From the NCBI RefSeq assembly GCF_024519455.1, contig NZ_JALJRY010000005.1, positions 18,111 through 82,110 of the forward strand: 64,000 bases of DNA. The letters run 5' to 3'. A model generated the notes under the pieces. The model was given only the letters and a program-made list of their open reading frames with translations, had not been told where the DNA came from and made no database searches. This document shows, in pieces, positions 52,769 through 60,850 of this stretch (position 1 is its first letter; each line of letters opens with the position of its first letter). The position numbers and the translations under genes are program-made. The DNA comes from Streptomyces sp. STR69. GTDB taxonomy: Bacteria > Actinomycetota > Actinomycetes > Streptomycetales > Streptomycetaceae.

Positions 52769-53866
52769 CTACGACAGTTGCTGGAGCACGTCCCACTGCA
52801 GTCCGTCGGCCGCGGCGAGGAACACCCGCTGGTGCAGGTGGCGGTCGCGGATCTGGACGGTGCCGCGCGGAGTCTCGTACTCAAGGCCTTCGGCGGTCGC
52901 CTGGATCCTGTCCATGTCCGTGCCGCCCGCACGGCGCAGCAACTCGGTGAGCATGCGCACGCCCTCGTAGCAGGACTCGCCGAGGCTGTTGAGCACCGGT
53001 GCCGCAGGGCCGAAGCGGCGCCCGTACGCGGCGGCGAAGTCGAGGCCGGACGCGGTGGGCAGGTCCTCGAAGTAGCCGGCCGAGGTCATCAGCCCACGCG
53101 TGTTCTCCGGCCCGGTCGCCAGCAGGACGTTCTCCTCGATCAGCGAGCTGAACCGGATGTGGTCGCGGTCGAGTCCGGCGGCGGTGAACGCGCGGTTGAA
53201 GAGCACGGCGTCGTCGCCGATCAGCAGCATGAGGACGGCCTCGCAGTCGCTGGCCGCGACCCGGGCCAGGACCGGGGCGAAGTCCTTGGTGCCGAGAGGC
53301 ACGTACATCTCGTCGCAGACCTCGCCGCCCAGCTCCCGCAGGTAGCGGCGGGCGGCGCGGGCGGAGGAGCGGGGCCAGACGTAGTCGTCGCCCACGATCG
53401 TCCAGCGGCGGATGCCGAGTTCACCGGCGAACCACTGCAGCGAGGGCCGCAGTTGACGTCCTGGGGTCTCGCCGGTGAGGAACACGCCGGGTGACCGCTC
53501 TCCCCCCTCGTAGAGGGCGGTGTAGACGTACGGCACACGGCCGTCGATGCGCGGGGCGACGACCTCACGGACGGCGGAGATGTGCCAGCCGGCAACCGCG
53601 TCGACGACGCCGCCGGTGATCAGTGCGTCGATCTCGGTCGCCACCTGCTCGGGCGGTGCCCCGCCGTCTACGAGTACGAGCCGCAGCTCCCGGCCCAGCA
53701 CGCCCGAGTCGGCGTTGACCTCCTCGGCCGCGAGCTGGGCGCAACTCTCGCAGGACGGCCCGAAGATCCCGGCGGGGCCCTGGAGCGGTATCACCAGGGC
53801 GACGTCCAGCGCGTCCCGGGTCCGGCCTGCCGGAGAGCCGAGCCGGACAGACGCCTTCTCGATCAT
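52769..53866 (-). CDS. Cytosolic amide-binding protein (AmiC-like periplasmic-binding fold)
   Basis: About 365 residues of the type 1 periplasmic-binding fold for amides/urea: DVALVIPLQGPAGIFGPSCE, QLAAEEVNADSGVLGRELRL, VVDAVAGWHISAVREVVAPR, WTIVGDDYVWPRSSARAARR and DMDRIQATAEGLEYETPRGT. There is no signal peptide or lipobox, so it stays in the cytoplasm, as AmiC does in Pseudomonas, and could act as the ligand sensor of the formamidase genes. No ABC permease or ATPase is nearby. Start ATG 53866 or GTG 53875; no clear Shine-Dalgarno at either. Divergent from the MarR gene. Confidence 0.83.
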   Translation of the reverse strand: MIEKASVRLGSPAGRTRDALDVALVIPLQGPAGIFGPSCESCAQLAAEEVNADSGVLGRELRLVLVDGGAPPEQVATEIDALITGGVVDAVAGWHISAVREVVAPRIDGRVPYVYTALYEGGERSPGVFLTGETPGRQLRPSLQWFAGELGIRRWTIVGDDYVWPRSSARAARRYLRELGGEVCDEMYVPLGTKDFAPVLARVAASDCEAVLMLLIGDDAVLFNRAFTAAGLDRDHIRFSSLIEENVLLATGPENTRGLMTSAGYFEDLPTASGLDFAAAYGRRFGPAAPVLNSLGESCYEGVRMLTELLRRAGGTDMDRIQATAEGLEYETPRGTVQIRDRHLHQRVFLAAADGLQWDVLQQLS

Positions 53867-53908
53867 AGGGCTCACACTAGCGATTGGTTGCTACGAGAAT
53901 ATTTCACG

Positions 53909-53932
53909 ACGATAAGGAAATGACTGTATCGT
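53909..53932. promoter_or_regulatory. Inverted repeat in the formamidase/marR divergent promoter
   Basis: ACGATA...TATCGT separated by 12 nt, between the amide-binding gene and marR, in an A/T-rich stretch. A plausible MarR site, unproven. Confidence 0.35.
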
Positions 53933-54025
53933 GGAACCACTTCATGTGACTTCTCTGTCGCGCCGGCCTGCACGGCCGCGACCGCCGGAGCACACCCTCA
54001 CACCACGACGACACTTGGCAGGGCG

Positions 54026-54463
54026 ATGACCACGACCCCGGCGGCCGTATCCGAACTCGACTTGGCGCGAGCACTCACGCTCGTGGAGCGGAGCGTCGTC
54101 CAACGGCTCGGCGAGGCACTGAAGGCAGAGGGTGCGACGCTCGAGGAATGGCGCGTGCTGTCGTTCCTCGCCGACGACGCCGGCCACGCGATGGCCGAAG
54201 TCGCCGAGTTCGCCCTGCTGACGGCACCGACCCTGACCAAGGTCGTCGACCGCATGGTGTCCCTCGGCCTCGTCCTGCGCCGGGTGGACGAGGCCGACCG
54301 GCGGCGCGTCCTGGTCTTCGCGTCCGAGCGGGGAAGCGAGGTGTTGCCCCGCTGGACCGCTGCGGTGGAACGCGAACAGGATCACATCAGGACCGCCCTC
54401 GGCGCCGAGGAGGCGGCCCTGTTGCGGACGCTGCTGCAGCGGGCCTTTAGACGGCTGGGCTGA
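54026..54463 (+). CDS. MarR family regulator
   Basis: 145 residues: LTLVERSVVQRLGEALKAEG, LEEWRVLSFLADDAGHAMAE, VAEFALLTAPTLTKVVDRMV (recognition helix) and LGLVLRRVDEADRRRVLVFA (wing with the DxRR pattern). A dimerisation tail follows. ATG 54026. Divergent from the amide-binding/formamidase operon across 159 bp; probably controls it. Confidence 0.88.
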   Translation: MTTTPAAVSELDLARALTLVERSVVQRLGEALKAEGATLEEWRVLSFLADDAGHAMAEVAEFALLTAPTLTKVVDRMVSLGLVLRRVDEADRRRVLVFASERGSEVLPRWTAAVEREQDHIRTALGAEEAALLRTLLQRAFRRLG

Positions 54464-54610
54464 CGGGCGTGTGTCTGGAACGAGCCGCATCGTCGGTCGA
54501 GCCGCGGTCGGCCACCTGCTCGATCTCGGTGCCCTGCAGGATGCGCTTGACCGGGACTTGGACTTCTTGCCGGTGATGGCGTGCGGGACCGCGCCTTGAT
54601 GCTTCTCTGC
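54447..54610 (-). pseudogene. Acetoacetyl-CoA synthetase-like C-terminal scrap
   Basis: With one frameshift the leftward text reads AVPHAITGKK then VPVKRILQGTEIEQVADRGS and TDDAARS, the end of acetoacetyl-CoA synthetases (catalytic Lys in TGKK; PVKRILQG). It stops at 54447, overlapping the marR 3' end. Only about 50 residues remain. Confidence 0.5.
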
Positions 54611-54690
54611 ACCATGTCGATGGAGCGGGCGCCTCCGGTATGTCGTCAGACGGCCTTCGGGAGCCGACGGGGCAACAGCGTGAGCCATGA

Positions 54691-54746
54691 GAACCCCCGG
54701 CGAAGGGTCCATGGGGCGATCGACTTCGACTCTTCGCCGGGGGTTC
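54691..54746. terminator. 15-bp stem hairpin
   Basis: GAACCCCCGGCGAAG (54691-54705) and its complement at 54732-54746, with a 26-nt loop, beyond the stop of the leftward SnoaL-like gene; TTCTTGT follows on the plus strand. Probable terminator. Confidence 0.6.
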
Positions 54747-54790
54747 TTGTCCGGTCGGCTCACGCCGGCTGATGCGTCTTTGCTGCTGCC

Positions 54791-55210
54791 TCAGTCGGTG
54801 AGCTGCATCTGCATTTGGAGTTGCAGCAGTTCCTCGACGTGCCGGATCTCGACTATCCGGCCGTCGACCACGCGCGCGAGATCGATGCCGGAACAGGTCA
54901 CGTCACGGCCGGTCGCGGGCAGTCCGAACCAAGGGCCGGTGTGGGTCGCTGTGACCACCCACTGGGAGACGACCCAGCCGTCGTCGGTCTCGGCCTGGTA
55001 GACGATCTCGTGGTGAGGGTTGGTGAACCCGTCGCGCATGGCAGCGACCATCCCCTTCATCCCCTCGATCGCCGAGGGAGCCCCTGCGGGCAGGTTGTGG
55101 TCGACGAGATCGGGCGAGACCAGGGTGTCCACCGCATCGATATCGCCCGCGTCGAAGGCGGCGAACAGGCGGGTGGGGACATCGCGGGCGGAAGTGATTT
55201 GGCTGTTCAT
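54791..55210 (-). CDS. SnoaL-like / ester cyclase family protein
   Basis: 139 residues: RLFAAFDAGDIDAVDTLVSP, DLVDHNLPAGAPSAIEGMKG, GWVVSQWVVTATHTGPWFGL, PATGRDVTCSGIDLARVVDG and RIVEIRHVEELLQLQMQMQL. Alpha+beta barrel of the NTF2/SnoaL type; it may be an isomerase/cyclase or a small-molecule binding protein. ATG 55210. It follows the epoxide-hydrolase-like gene by 44 nt; same orientation as the SDR gene, so one detoxification operon is likely. Confidence 0.85.
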   Translation of the reverse strand: MNSQITSARDVPTRLFAAFDAGDIDAVDTLVSPDLVDHNLPAGAPSAIEGMKGMVAAMRDGFTNPHHEIVYQAETDDGWVVSQWVVTATHTGPWFGLPATGRDVTCSGIDLARVVDGRIVEIRHVEELLQLQMQMQLTD

Positions 55211-55254
55211 CAGGGGTTTTCCTCTCACCTCGGGGTGCCGACTCTCGAAGTCGG

Positions 55255-56208
55255 TCAGGCTGTGGGGTCGATGGGGTAGAAGGCGTTGATCTCGGCCAGA
55301 ACGTGGTCGGGTGCTTCGTGGAGGAGGAAGTGTCCGGCGCCGGGGACATCGGCGGAGGTGGCGTGGGGCGCGGCGTCCTGGAGGGGCGTCAGGACCATCT
55401 CGGCGAGGCCGGCCTGGGTGATCATGCGGACCGGGATGGTCAGCGGGGTTTCCTGGAATCTGGTGTTGTCGGCCTCGTCCTGGCTCTCGGTCCGGTAGAG
55501 CTCGAAGCCGGCGTGCAGGACCTGGGGGCGGGAGTACAGCCGGACGTACTCGGCCAGTTCGTCGGCGGAGATGTTCTCGCCGGCGGTCCTCATCCCCTGG
55601 AAGAAGTGGGTGAGGAAGGTCTCGACCCGGCCGGTGACCAGTTCCTCCGCGAGGGGACGCTGCTTGTTGAAGGAGAAGTGCCAGAACATCGACTCGATGG
55701 CGGCGAACTTCAGGTTCTTGCCGGTCAGGCCGTAGTCCATGAGGAACAGGCCCGACACCTGCTCGCGGTACTGGGCGGCCAGTGGATAGGCGACGCTGAC
55801 GCCGAAGTCGTGGGCGACGACCTGCACGTTCTCGCGGTGGCCGAGGTGGTCGAGCAGCTTGTGGACGTACGTGGCCAGGACCGCCTTGGTTCTGGAGTGC
55901 GGGTTCCCGGTCGAGTCGCCCAGGCCCGGCAGGTCGATGGCGATGACGGTGCGGCCGGGCAGCAGAGAGGGCATGACCTGGCGGTACTCGTACCAGCTCT
56001 GCGGCCAGCCGTGCAGCAGCACCATGACCTGCGGGCCGTCGCCGCCGATGACGTAGTGCATCTGTACGTCGTCGATGGTGGTGAAGCCGTGCCGGAAGTG
56101 CTTGTTGAACTCGGCGTCGTCCTTGGTCGCCGCGTCGTAGCCGGGGCTGAGCGGTTCCTCCGACTCGACGGCTACGGCGGTCGTGGAGGCTGTGGTGAAG
56201 GCGTTCAT
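55255..56208 (-). CDS. Epoxide-hydrolase-like alpha/beta hydrolase
   Basis: 317 residues: VMVLLHGWPQSWYEYRQVMP (HGWP oxyanion motif), IDLPGLGDSTGNP, VQVVAHDFGVSVAYPLAAQY (nucleophile Asp in HDFG), a cap with FWHFSFNKQRPLAEELVTGR and the C-terminal GAGHFLLHEAPDHVLAEINA (His). The HDFG and HGWP pair fits epoxide hydrolases and haloacetate/haloalkane dehalogenases. ATG 56208 (a start at 56250 is possible). Confidence 0.86.
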   Translation of the reverse strand: MNAFTTASTTAVAVESEEPLSPGYDAATKDDAEFNKHFRHGFTTIDDVQMHYVIGGDGPQVMVLLHGWPQSWYEYRQVMPSLLPGRTVIAIDLPGLGDSTGNPHSRTKAVLATYVHKLLDHLGHRENVQVVAHDFGVSVAYPLAAQYREQVSGLFLMDYGLTGKNLKFAAIESMFWHFSFNKQRPLAEELVTGRVETFLTHFFQGMRTAGENISADELAEYVRLYSRPQVLHAGFELYRTESQDEADNTRFQETPLTIPVRMITQAGLAEMVLTPLQDAAPHATSADVPGAGHFLLHEAPDHVLAEINAFYPIDPTA

Positions 56209-56308
56209 GGTCGTGGTACGTCCTTTGTGACGGTGGGTGTTGTCGTGCACGGCGGTGCGGCCGGAGGCCGGTGGACCGCGCCTGCTTGCGGCCGCCCGGG
56301 GTGGGCGG

Positions 56309-57073
56309 TCAGACAGCGATGCCGCCGTCGACGTTCCAGCTGGCGCCGGTGATGAAGTGGGCTTCGGGGCCGGCGAGATAGGCGACGGCGCTGGCGATGT
56401 CGGCGGGCTCGGCGAAGTGGTCGAGCGGCATGAGCTGCTTCAGGGATTCCGCGTACGGGCCGGAGACAGGGGTCATGTCCGTAGCGGTGGGGCCGGGCTG
56501 CACGTTGTTGACGGTGATACCGCGCGGACCGAGTTCGCGGGCCAGGCCGCGGGTGAGACCGGCGACAGCGGCCTTGGTCAGGGCGTAGACGGTTGCGCCG
56601 GGGAAGGGGACGCGGTCGACGATGACGCTGCCGATGGTGATGATGCGACCGCCCTGGCCGAGGTGGGGAGCGGCGGCCTGGACGGCGCTGAACACGCCCC
56701 GGACGTTGACGGCGATCATCCGGTCGAACTCCGCCAGCGGGAAGTCCTCGACCGGCGCGGCGTGGGAGACGCCGGCGTTGTTGACGAGGATGTCCAGTCC
56801 GCCGAAATGCTCCGTGGTGTGGCTGACCGCGGCCCGGACGGCTTCGTGGTCCGCGTTGTCCGCCTGCACGGCCAGGGCGCCCGTCGCCTCGGCCACGGCG
56901 TTCGCCTGGTCCTTGGCGCTGGCGTAGGTGAAGGCGACCTGGGCGCCGTCGGCGGTCAGACGGCGCACGATCCCGGCACCGATGCCCCGGGACCCGCCCG
57001 TGACCAGGGCGGTCTTGCCGTCGAGGGGCCGTACGCCGGACCGGGTGGTGCCGGGGGCGAGCTGGGTGCCCAT
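56309..57073 (-). CDS. Short-chain dehydrogenase/reductase
   Basis: 254 residues, classical SDR: TALVTGGSRGIGAGIVRRL (cofactor), ILVNNAGVSHAAP, IITIGSVIVDR (Ser), VYALTKAAVAGLTRGLAREL (Tyr/Lys) and PGPTATDMTPVSG. Probably an NAD(P)H-dependent carbonyl reductase. It heads the leftward detoxification operon, 34 bp from a perfect TetR operator and divergent from the TetR gene. Confidence 0.92.
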   Translation of the reverse strand: MGTQLAPGTTRSGVRPLDGKTALVTGGSRGIGAGIVRRLTADGAQVAFTYASAKDQANAVAEATGALAVQADNADHEAVRAAVSHTTEHFGGLDILVNNAGVSHAAPVEDFPLAEFDRMIAVNVRGVFSAVQAAAPHLGQGGRIITIGSVIVDRVPFPGATVYALTKAAVAGLTRGLARELGPRGITVNNVQPGPTATDMTPVSGPYAESLKQLMPLDHFAEPADIASAVAYLAGPEAHFITGASWNVDGGIAV

Positions 57074-57106
57074 GGGTGTCTCCGATTCTTCAGCACTTCA
57101 CTTGCG

Positions 57107-57123
57107 AACCGAACTGTTCGGTT
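57107..57123. promoter_or_regulatory. TetR operator AACCGAACTGTTCGGTT
   Basis: Perfect 17-bp palindrome (7-bp arms around CTG) in the 128-bp divergent promoter between the SDR and TetR genes. Its core ACCGAACTGTT is identical to the half-sites at 23847 and (complement) 23898. Confidence 0.7.
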
Positions 57124-57201
57124 ACTATATCCATGATGACACTAACCTGAGCAACCACGGGATTCCTTCCGTGGCGGCGAACTTTTCTCAAGGAGGCTTC
57201 G

Positions 57202-57795
57202 ATGCCCAGCACGGGACGGCCCCGGTCCTTCGACACCGACGAGGCGCTGGAGGTGGCGATGCGGGTGTTCTGGTCCGAGGGTTACGAAGGTGCCTCGCTC
57301 GCCGCGCTGACCGAGGCCATGGGGATCAACCGGCGCAGCATCTACGCCGCCTTCGGCAACAAGGAGGAGCTGTTCCGCAAGGCCGTCGACCGCTATGTGC
57401 AGGGTCCGGGAGCCTTTGTGGCCCCGGCACTTGAGCTGTCCACCGCCCGGGAGGTGGCCCAGGCGATGCTGCACGGAGGCGTGGAGGCCCACACCGCGCC
57501 CGGCTGCCCGCGCGGCTGCCTGCTGGTGCAGTCCGCGCTGGCCGCCGGCCCGGAAAGCGAACCGGTCCGCCGCGACCTGGCCGAACGCCGCGAGGCCGGA
57601 GTGGCCGCCCTGCGGAAACGGTTCGAACAAGCCCAGGCCGAGGGCGACCTGCCACTCACCGCCGACCCGGATACCCTCGCCCGCTATGTGCACACCGTCG
57701 GGCAGGGCCTCGCCGTACAGGCCGCCGGCGGCGCCAGTCGAGAAGACATGCACCGCGTCGTCGACCAGGCACTCAGCACCTGGCCGAGCAACTGA
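57202..57795 (+). CDS. TetR family regulator
   Basis: 197 residues. HTH: RPRSFDTDEALEVAMRVFWS, GYEGASLAALTEAMGINRRS and IYAAFGNKEELFRKAVDRY. The ligand domain has APGCPRGCLLVQSALAAGPE (a conserved Cys pair of the TetR_C_16-like class that senses electrophiles) and ARYVHTVGQGLAVQAAGG. ATG 57202 has AAGGAGG. Divergent from the SDR gene and next to the operator; presumably represses the SDR/hydrolase operon. Confidence 0.9.
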   Translation: MPSTGRPRSFDTDEALEVAMRVFWSEGYEGASLAALTEAMGINRRSIYAAFGNKEELFRKAVDRYVQGPGAFVAPALELSTAREVAQAMLHGGVEAHTAPGCPRGCLLVQSALAAGPESEPVRRDLAERREAGVAALRKRFEQAQAEGDLPLTADPDTLARYVHTVGQGLAVQAAGGASREDMHRVVDQALSTWPSN

Positions 57796-57868
57796 AGCCT
57801 CGCGGCGCCGGCCGGCCGGTCTGCGGGTGCGAACGGAGACCCCCGGCTCCTGCCTGAGCGGGCGTCCG

Positions 57869-58410
57869 TCAGGAGCCGGTCGATCCGATCGATCTCCACG
57901 AGCCGTCCGCAGAGCATGGCACAGGACAACGCGTCGGCAGGCCGCTACGGCTGGACCGTGTTCGTCGCCCCGGAGGGGTGCGGGTGAGGTTGAAACGGTC
58001 GGGGTCGGTCCAGTGAGCCGGGTCGCGGGTGGCGGCGCCGAGGAACATGAGGATCTTGGTGCCCTCGGGGATGACGACGACGCCAGCGATGGCGGTGGCG
58101 GTGCGGAAGAAAGCCTGCACCGGCGACTGCCGGCGCACCGCCCCGCCGAAGGCGACCCGTGCCAACTCCGGCCGTTCCCGCAGCCGTTGCCACTGCTCGG
58201 GATGCCTGGCGAACGCGTACAGGCAGGCTGCCGGGCCGTGCACTGTGGTGTCGATGTAGGCGGTGAGCAGGGAGCGCAGCACCAGCGGTGCCTGTGCGGG
58301 CGTGAGGTCCCCGCGGTCGGCGGCGCCCCGGCCGGATCCGTGCCCCGAAGCCATCCTCGGACAACGCCTCCCGGGCGCAGTCGCGTCTCGTGCCTGCGGA
58401 CCTCGTCGCC
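57869..58410 (-). pseudogene. Cytochrome P450 remnant without haem-binding loop
   Basis: I-helix LVLRSLLTAYIDTTVHGPAA, K-helix region ARVAFGGAVRRQSPVQAFFR (ExxR degraded), PEGTKILMFLGAATRDPAHW and DPDRFNLTR are recognisable. The FGxGxHxCxG haem loop is missing: after TRTPPG the sequence jumps to the very C-terminus (EIDRIDRLLTD is seen in another frame). The N-terminal half is also gone. Non-functional. Confidence 0.72.
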
Positions 58411-58548
58411 GAGAGCAGCCAGCGTGATTCCGCGCGCCGAAGCGACGGCGGAGGAGATCGCTCCGGCAGGACGGCGACGGCACGTACGTATATGGAATAC
58501 GTACTCCTACCGACGTGTCCCTGACACCTGTGCCGTTTCCTTGCGGTC

Positions 58549-58953
58549 ATGACGACACCGAGCGTGAAAGCGCAGATGCCGAAGAACGTCAGGCTGGCCA
58601 TGGTCGGGGTATGGGTCCAGGCCGTGCTGAACCTGGCGGCGGGATTCCTGTTGCTGGCCGTGGTGAACGACGCGGTGGACCACGGTCAGGACGAGGGGGC
58701 CGGGCTGCTCCGGTTCGTGGCGGTGCTGTCGCTGCTGATCGCGGGGGCGCTCCTGCTGTGCGGTGTTTTCGCGGGCAAGCGGTCGAACGGGATACGTGTC
58801 ACGGTCATCGTCATCGAGGCGCTGAGCCTGCTGAGCGGTGTGCTGGGCCTGTTCCAGGGGGGCGGGGTCGGGGTCGTCCCGAGCATCGCCTTCGCTCTCG
58901 TCGTGCTGCGGGGCTTCAGTTCCGCGGAAGCCAGGAACTGGTTCGACCAGTGA
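58549..58953 (+). CDS. Small integral membrane protein
   Basis: 134 residues with four hydrophobic segments: LAMVGVWVQAVLNLAAGFLL, LLRFVAVLSLLIAGALLLCG, VTVIVIEALSLLSGVLGLFQ and GVVPSIAFALVVLRGF. No known domain. Start ATG 58549. Overlaps the next lipoprotein gene by 4 nt (GTGA). Confidence 0.72.
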   Translation: MTTPSVKAQMPKNVRLAMVGVWVQAVLNLAAGFLLLAVVNDAVDHGQDEGAGLLRFVAVLSLLIAGALLLCGVFAGKRSNGIRVTVIVIEALSLLSGVLGLFQGGGVGVVPSIAFALVVLRGFSSAEARNWFDQ

Positions 58954-59834
58954 GATACGGGTCGAAGCGCATACCCGGGCCGAAACACTCCCTCGTGCCT
59001 GCCGTCGCGGTCCTTGCCGTCGCCGTCCTGTTCACCGGGGGTTGTTCGAGCGCCCACGGCACCTCCCTTTCCGGGGACCCGTCCGAGAGTGCGACGGGGG
59101 TGTCCGAGTCGCCGAGCCCTTCGCCGACTCCTTCTCTCACTCCGCTGTATCCGACCGGGGCGTCCGGTTGCCACGACAACACGGGGTGGACGGCCGAGGA
59201 TTCCAAGGACTGGGTTCGGCTCGTCGTCGACACGCCCCAGGAGAACTATGTGGACGAGGGGCTGAGCGTCGTCAGCCTGCCGGGGTACAACGGACCGCTC
59301 TGCCGGAAGATCACTGTGCAGGTCGAGTTCTGGAAGCTGGTGTACGGAGTCGCGGACGGCGCCGACGGCGAACGCCTTTCGAACGGGTTGCGGCCCAGCT
59401 ACTACTTCGACATCCGCCGGGTGAAACGCGTCGAACTCCACACGGACGCGGGCGTCGACCAGAAGATCCCCCTGCCCGCGTCCCTCTACGCGACGGACCG
59501 CAGCCCCTGCGAGGGCGCCCTTCTCTCGATCACCGTGGGCAAGCCGCTGACGAGCAAGGAACTGCCCAAGGAGGTCGACGTCGGCGGCGCACCGGACGTC
59601 TCGGGGCGCGCCACGGTGGACTTCCGGTCGCAGCGGGTCGCCGACTACGAACTGTCCGAGCCCTCGGCACCGCAGGTGTGCAGCCCGGACGGCAAGCCCA
59701 CCGCCGACCCGGCCGATGTACCGGCACCGGGCTCCCAGCCGACGGACCTGTACCCGACGCCCGAAAGCAGCTTCGACCTCGGCGACATCTTCGGCACTTC
59801 CGCGCCCTCCGCCATTCCCTCAGCCATTCCTTGA
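58950..59834 (+). CDS. Lipoprotein of unknown function
   Basis: 294 residues. SLVPAVAVLAVAVLFTGGCS gives a lipobox; then a Ser/Pro/Thr stalk (SESPSPSPTPSLTPLYPTG) and a compact domain with one early Cys (ASGCHDNTGWTAEDSKDW) and others at PLCRKITVQVEFWKLVYG and PCEGALLS. GTG 58950 overlaps the membrane protein stop. The 3' end runs into an imperfect 12-bp tandem repeat coding SAIPSAIP; the stop codon lies inside the repeat. Confidence 0.72.
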   Translation: MRYGSKRIPGPKHSLVPAVAVLAVAVLFTGGCSSAHGTSLSGDPSESATGVSESPSPSPTPSLTPLYPTGASGCHDNTGWTAEDSKDWVRLVVDTPQENYVDEGLSVVSLPGYNGPLCRKITVQVEFWKLVYGVADGADGERLSNGLRPSYYFDIRRVKRVELHTDAGVDQKIPLPASLYATDRSPCEGALLSITVGKPLTSKELPKEVDVGGAPDVSGRATVDFRSQRVADYELSEPSAPQVCSPDGKPTADPADVPAPGSQPTDLYPTPESSFDLGDIFGTSAPSAIPSAIP

Positions 59835-59912
59835 GCCACTCCCTGAGCCCCTTCCGCGGGGCCCGGCGCGCGCCGGCTTCTTGACCTCTTCACTTCACTC
59901 TGGGGAAATCAC

Positions 59913-60770
59913 ATGCGTAAGTACACCGCCGCCACCGTCCTTTCCGGCGCCCTCGTCCTCTCGGCGCTCGTTCTTCCGGGCGCCGCCCAGGGGGCGGAGC
60001 ACTACGATGCGGCGACGGATCTCAGATCCCTCGCCTCCCACAACGTCCGGCCGAAGGACGCCATCGGCGGCACCACCTTCAAGGACGGCGTCGTCAACAA
60101 GGGCAAGGACATCGTTCTCGGCGTGACGGGCAAGAAGGCCGTTCCCGTCACGTTCACCGCCTTCGACGAGGAAGGGCTGGCCCTCACCCAGGCGTTCCTG
60201 TGGCAGGGCACCGACAGTTCGAGCACGGACACCATCACCGGTGCCCTGGGGACGGACGACGACCCCCTCTGCACAGAGACGACGGTCCAGGACGGCTTCA
60301 GCTACAGCTGCAAGGCGGTCTTCACCATCGACCCCGCGGTCGACTTCAAGGACGGCAACGGGACCGCGGGGGTCTGGAAACTCTTCCTGGGCGCCTACGA
60401 CCTCTACGTGAACATCAGCATCGACGACGACGTCGCCAGGACCAGCATCAAGCGTGCCGCCACGCTGACCGCCAACGCCTCCCCGGAGCCGGTGAAGAAG
60501 GGCAAGACCATCACGGTCACCGGCAAGCTGAGTCGCGCCAACTGGACCACGGGCAAGTACGCGGGATACGCGACCCAGCCGGTGAAGCTGCAGTTCCGCA
60601 AGAAGGGCAGCAGCACCTACACCACCCTCAAGACCGTCAAGACCAGCAGCACCGGCACCCTGAGCACCACCACCAAGGCCGGCTCCGACGGCTACTACCG
60701 CTTCGTCTTCGCAGGCACCACCACGACCGGCGCCGCGACGGCACCCGGCGACTTCGTCGACGTCAGGTAG
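59913..60770 (+). CDS. Secreted beta-rich protein
   Basis: 285 residues. Signal peptide MRKYTAATVLSGALVLSALV with AAQGA. The first domain (residues 30-180) contains VTFTAFDEEGLALTQAFLWQ and a probable disulphide (DDPLCTETTVQDGFSYSCKA). The second resembles an Ig-like fold of cell-surface proteins: TLTANASPEPVKKGKTITVT, GKLSRANWTTGKYAGYATQP and GSDGYYRFVFAGTTTTGAAT. Likely extracellular and structural. ATG 59913. Follows the lipoprotein by 78 nt. Confidence 0.75.
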   Translation: MRKYTAATVLSGALVLSALVLPGAAQGAEHYDAATDLRSLASHNVRPKDAIGGTTFKDGVVNKGKDIVLGVTGKKAVPVTFTAFDEEGLALTQAFLWQGTDSSSTDTITGALGTDDDPLCTETTVQDGFSYSCKAVFTIDPAVDFKDGNGTAGVWKLFLGAYDLYVNISIDDDVARTSIKRAATLTANASPEPVKKGKTITVTGKLSRANWTTGKYAGYATQPVKLQFRKKGSSTYTTLKTVKTSSTGTLSTTTKAGSDGYYRFVFAGTTTTGAATAPGDFVDVR

Positions 60771-60850
60771 GCGGCTTCCCGGCCGAGACCGCGGTGGCCG
60801 GTTCGCAGCGGCGCACCGATCACCGCCGAGGCCGCCTGGACCAGGCCCAG

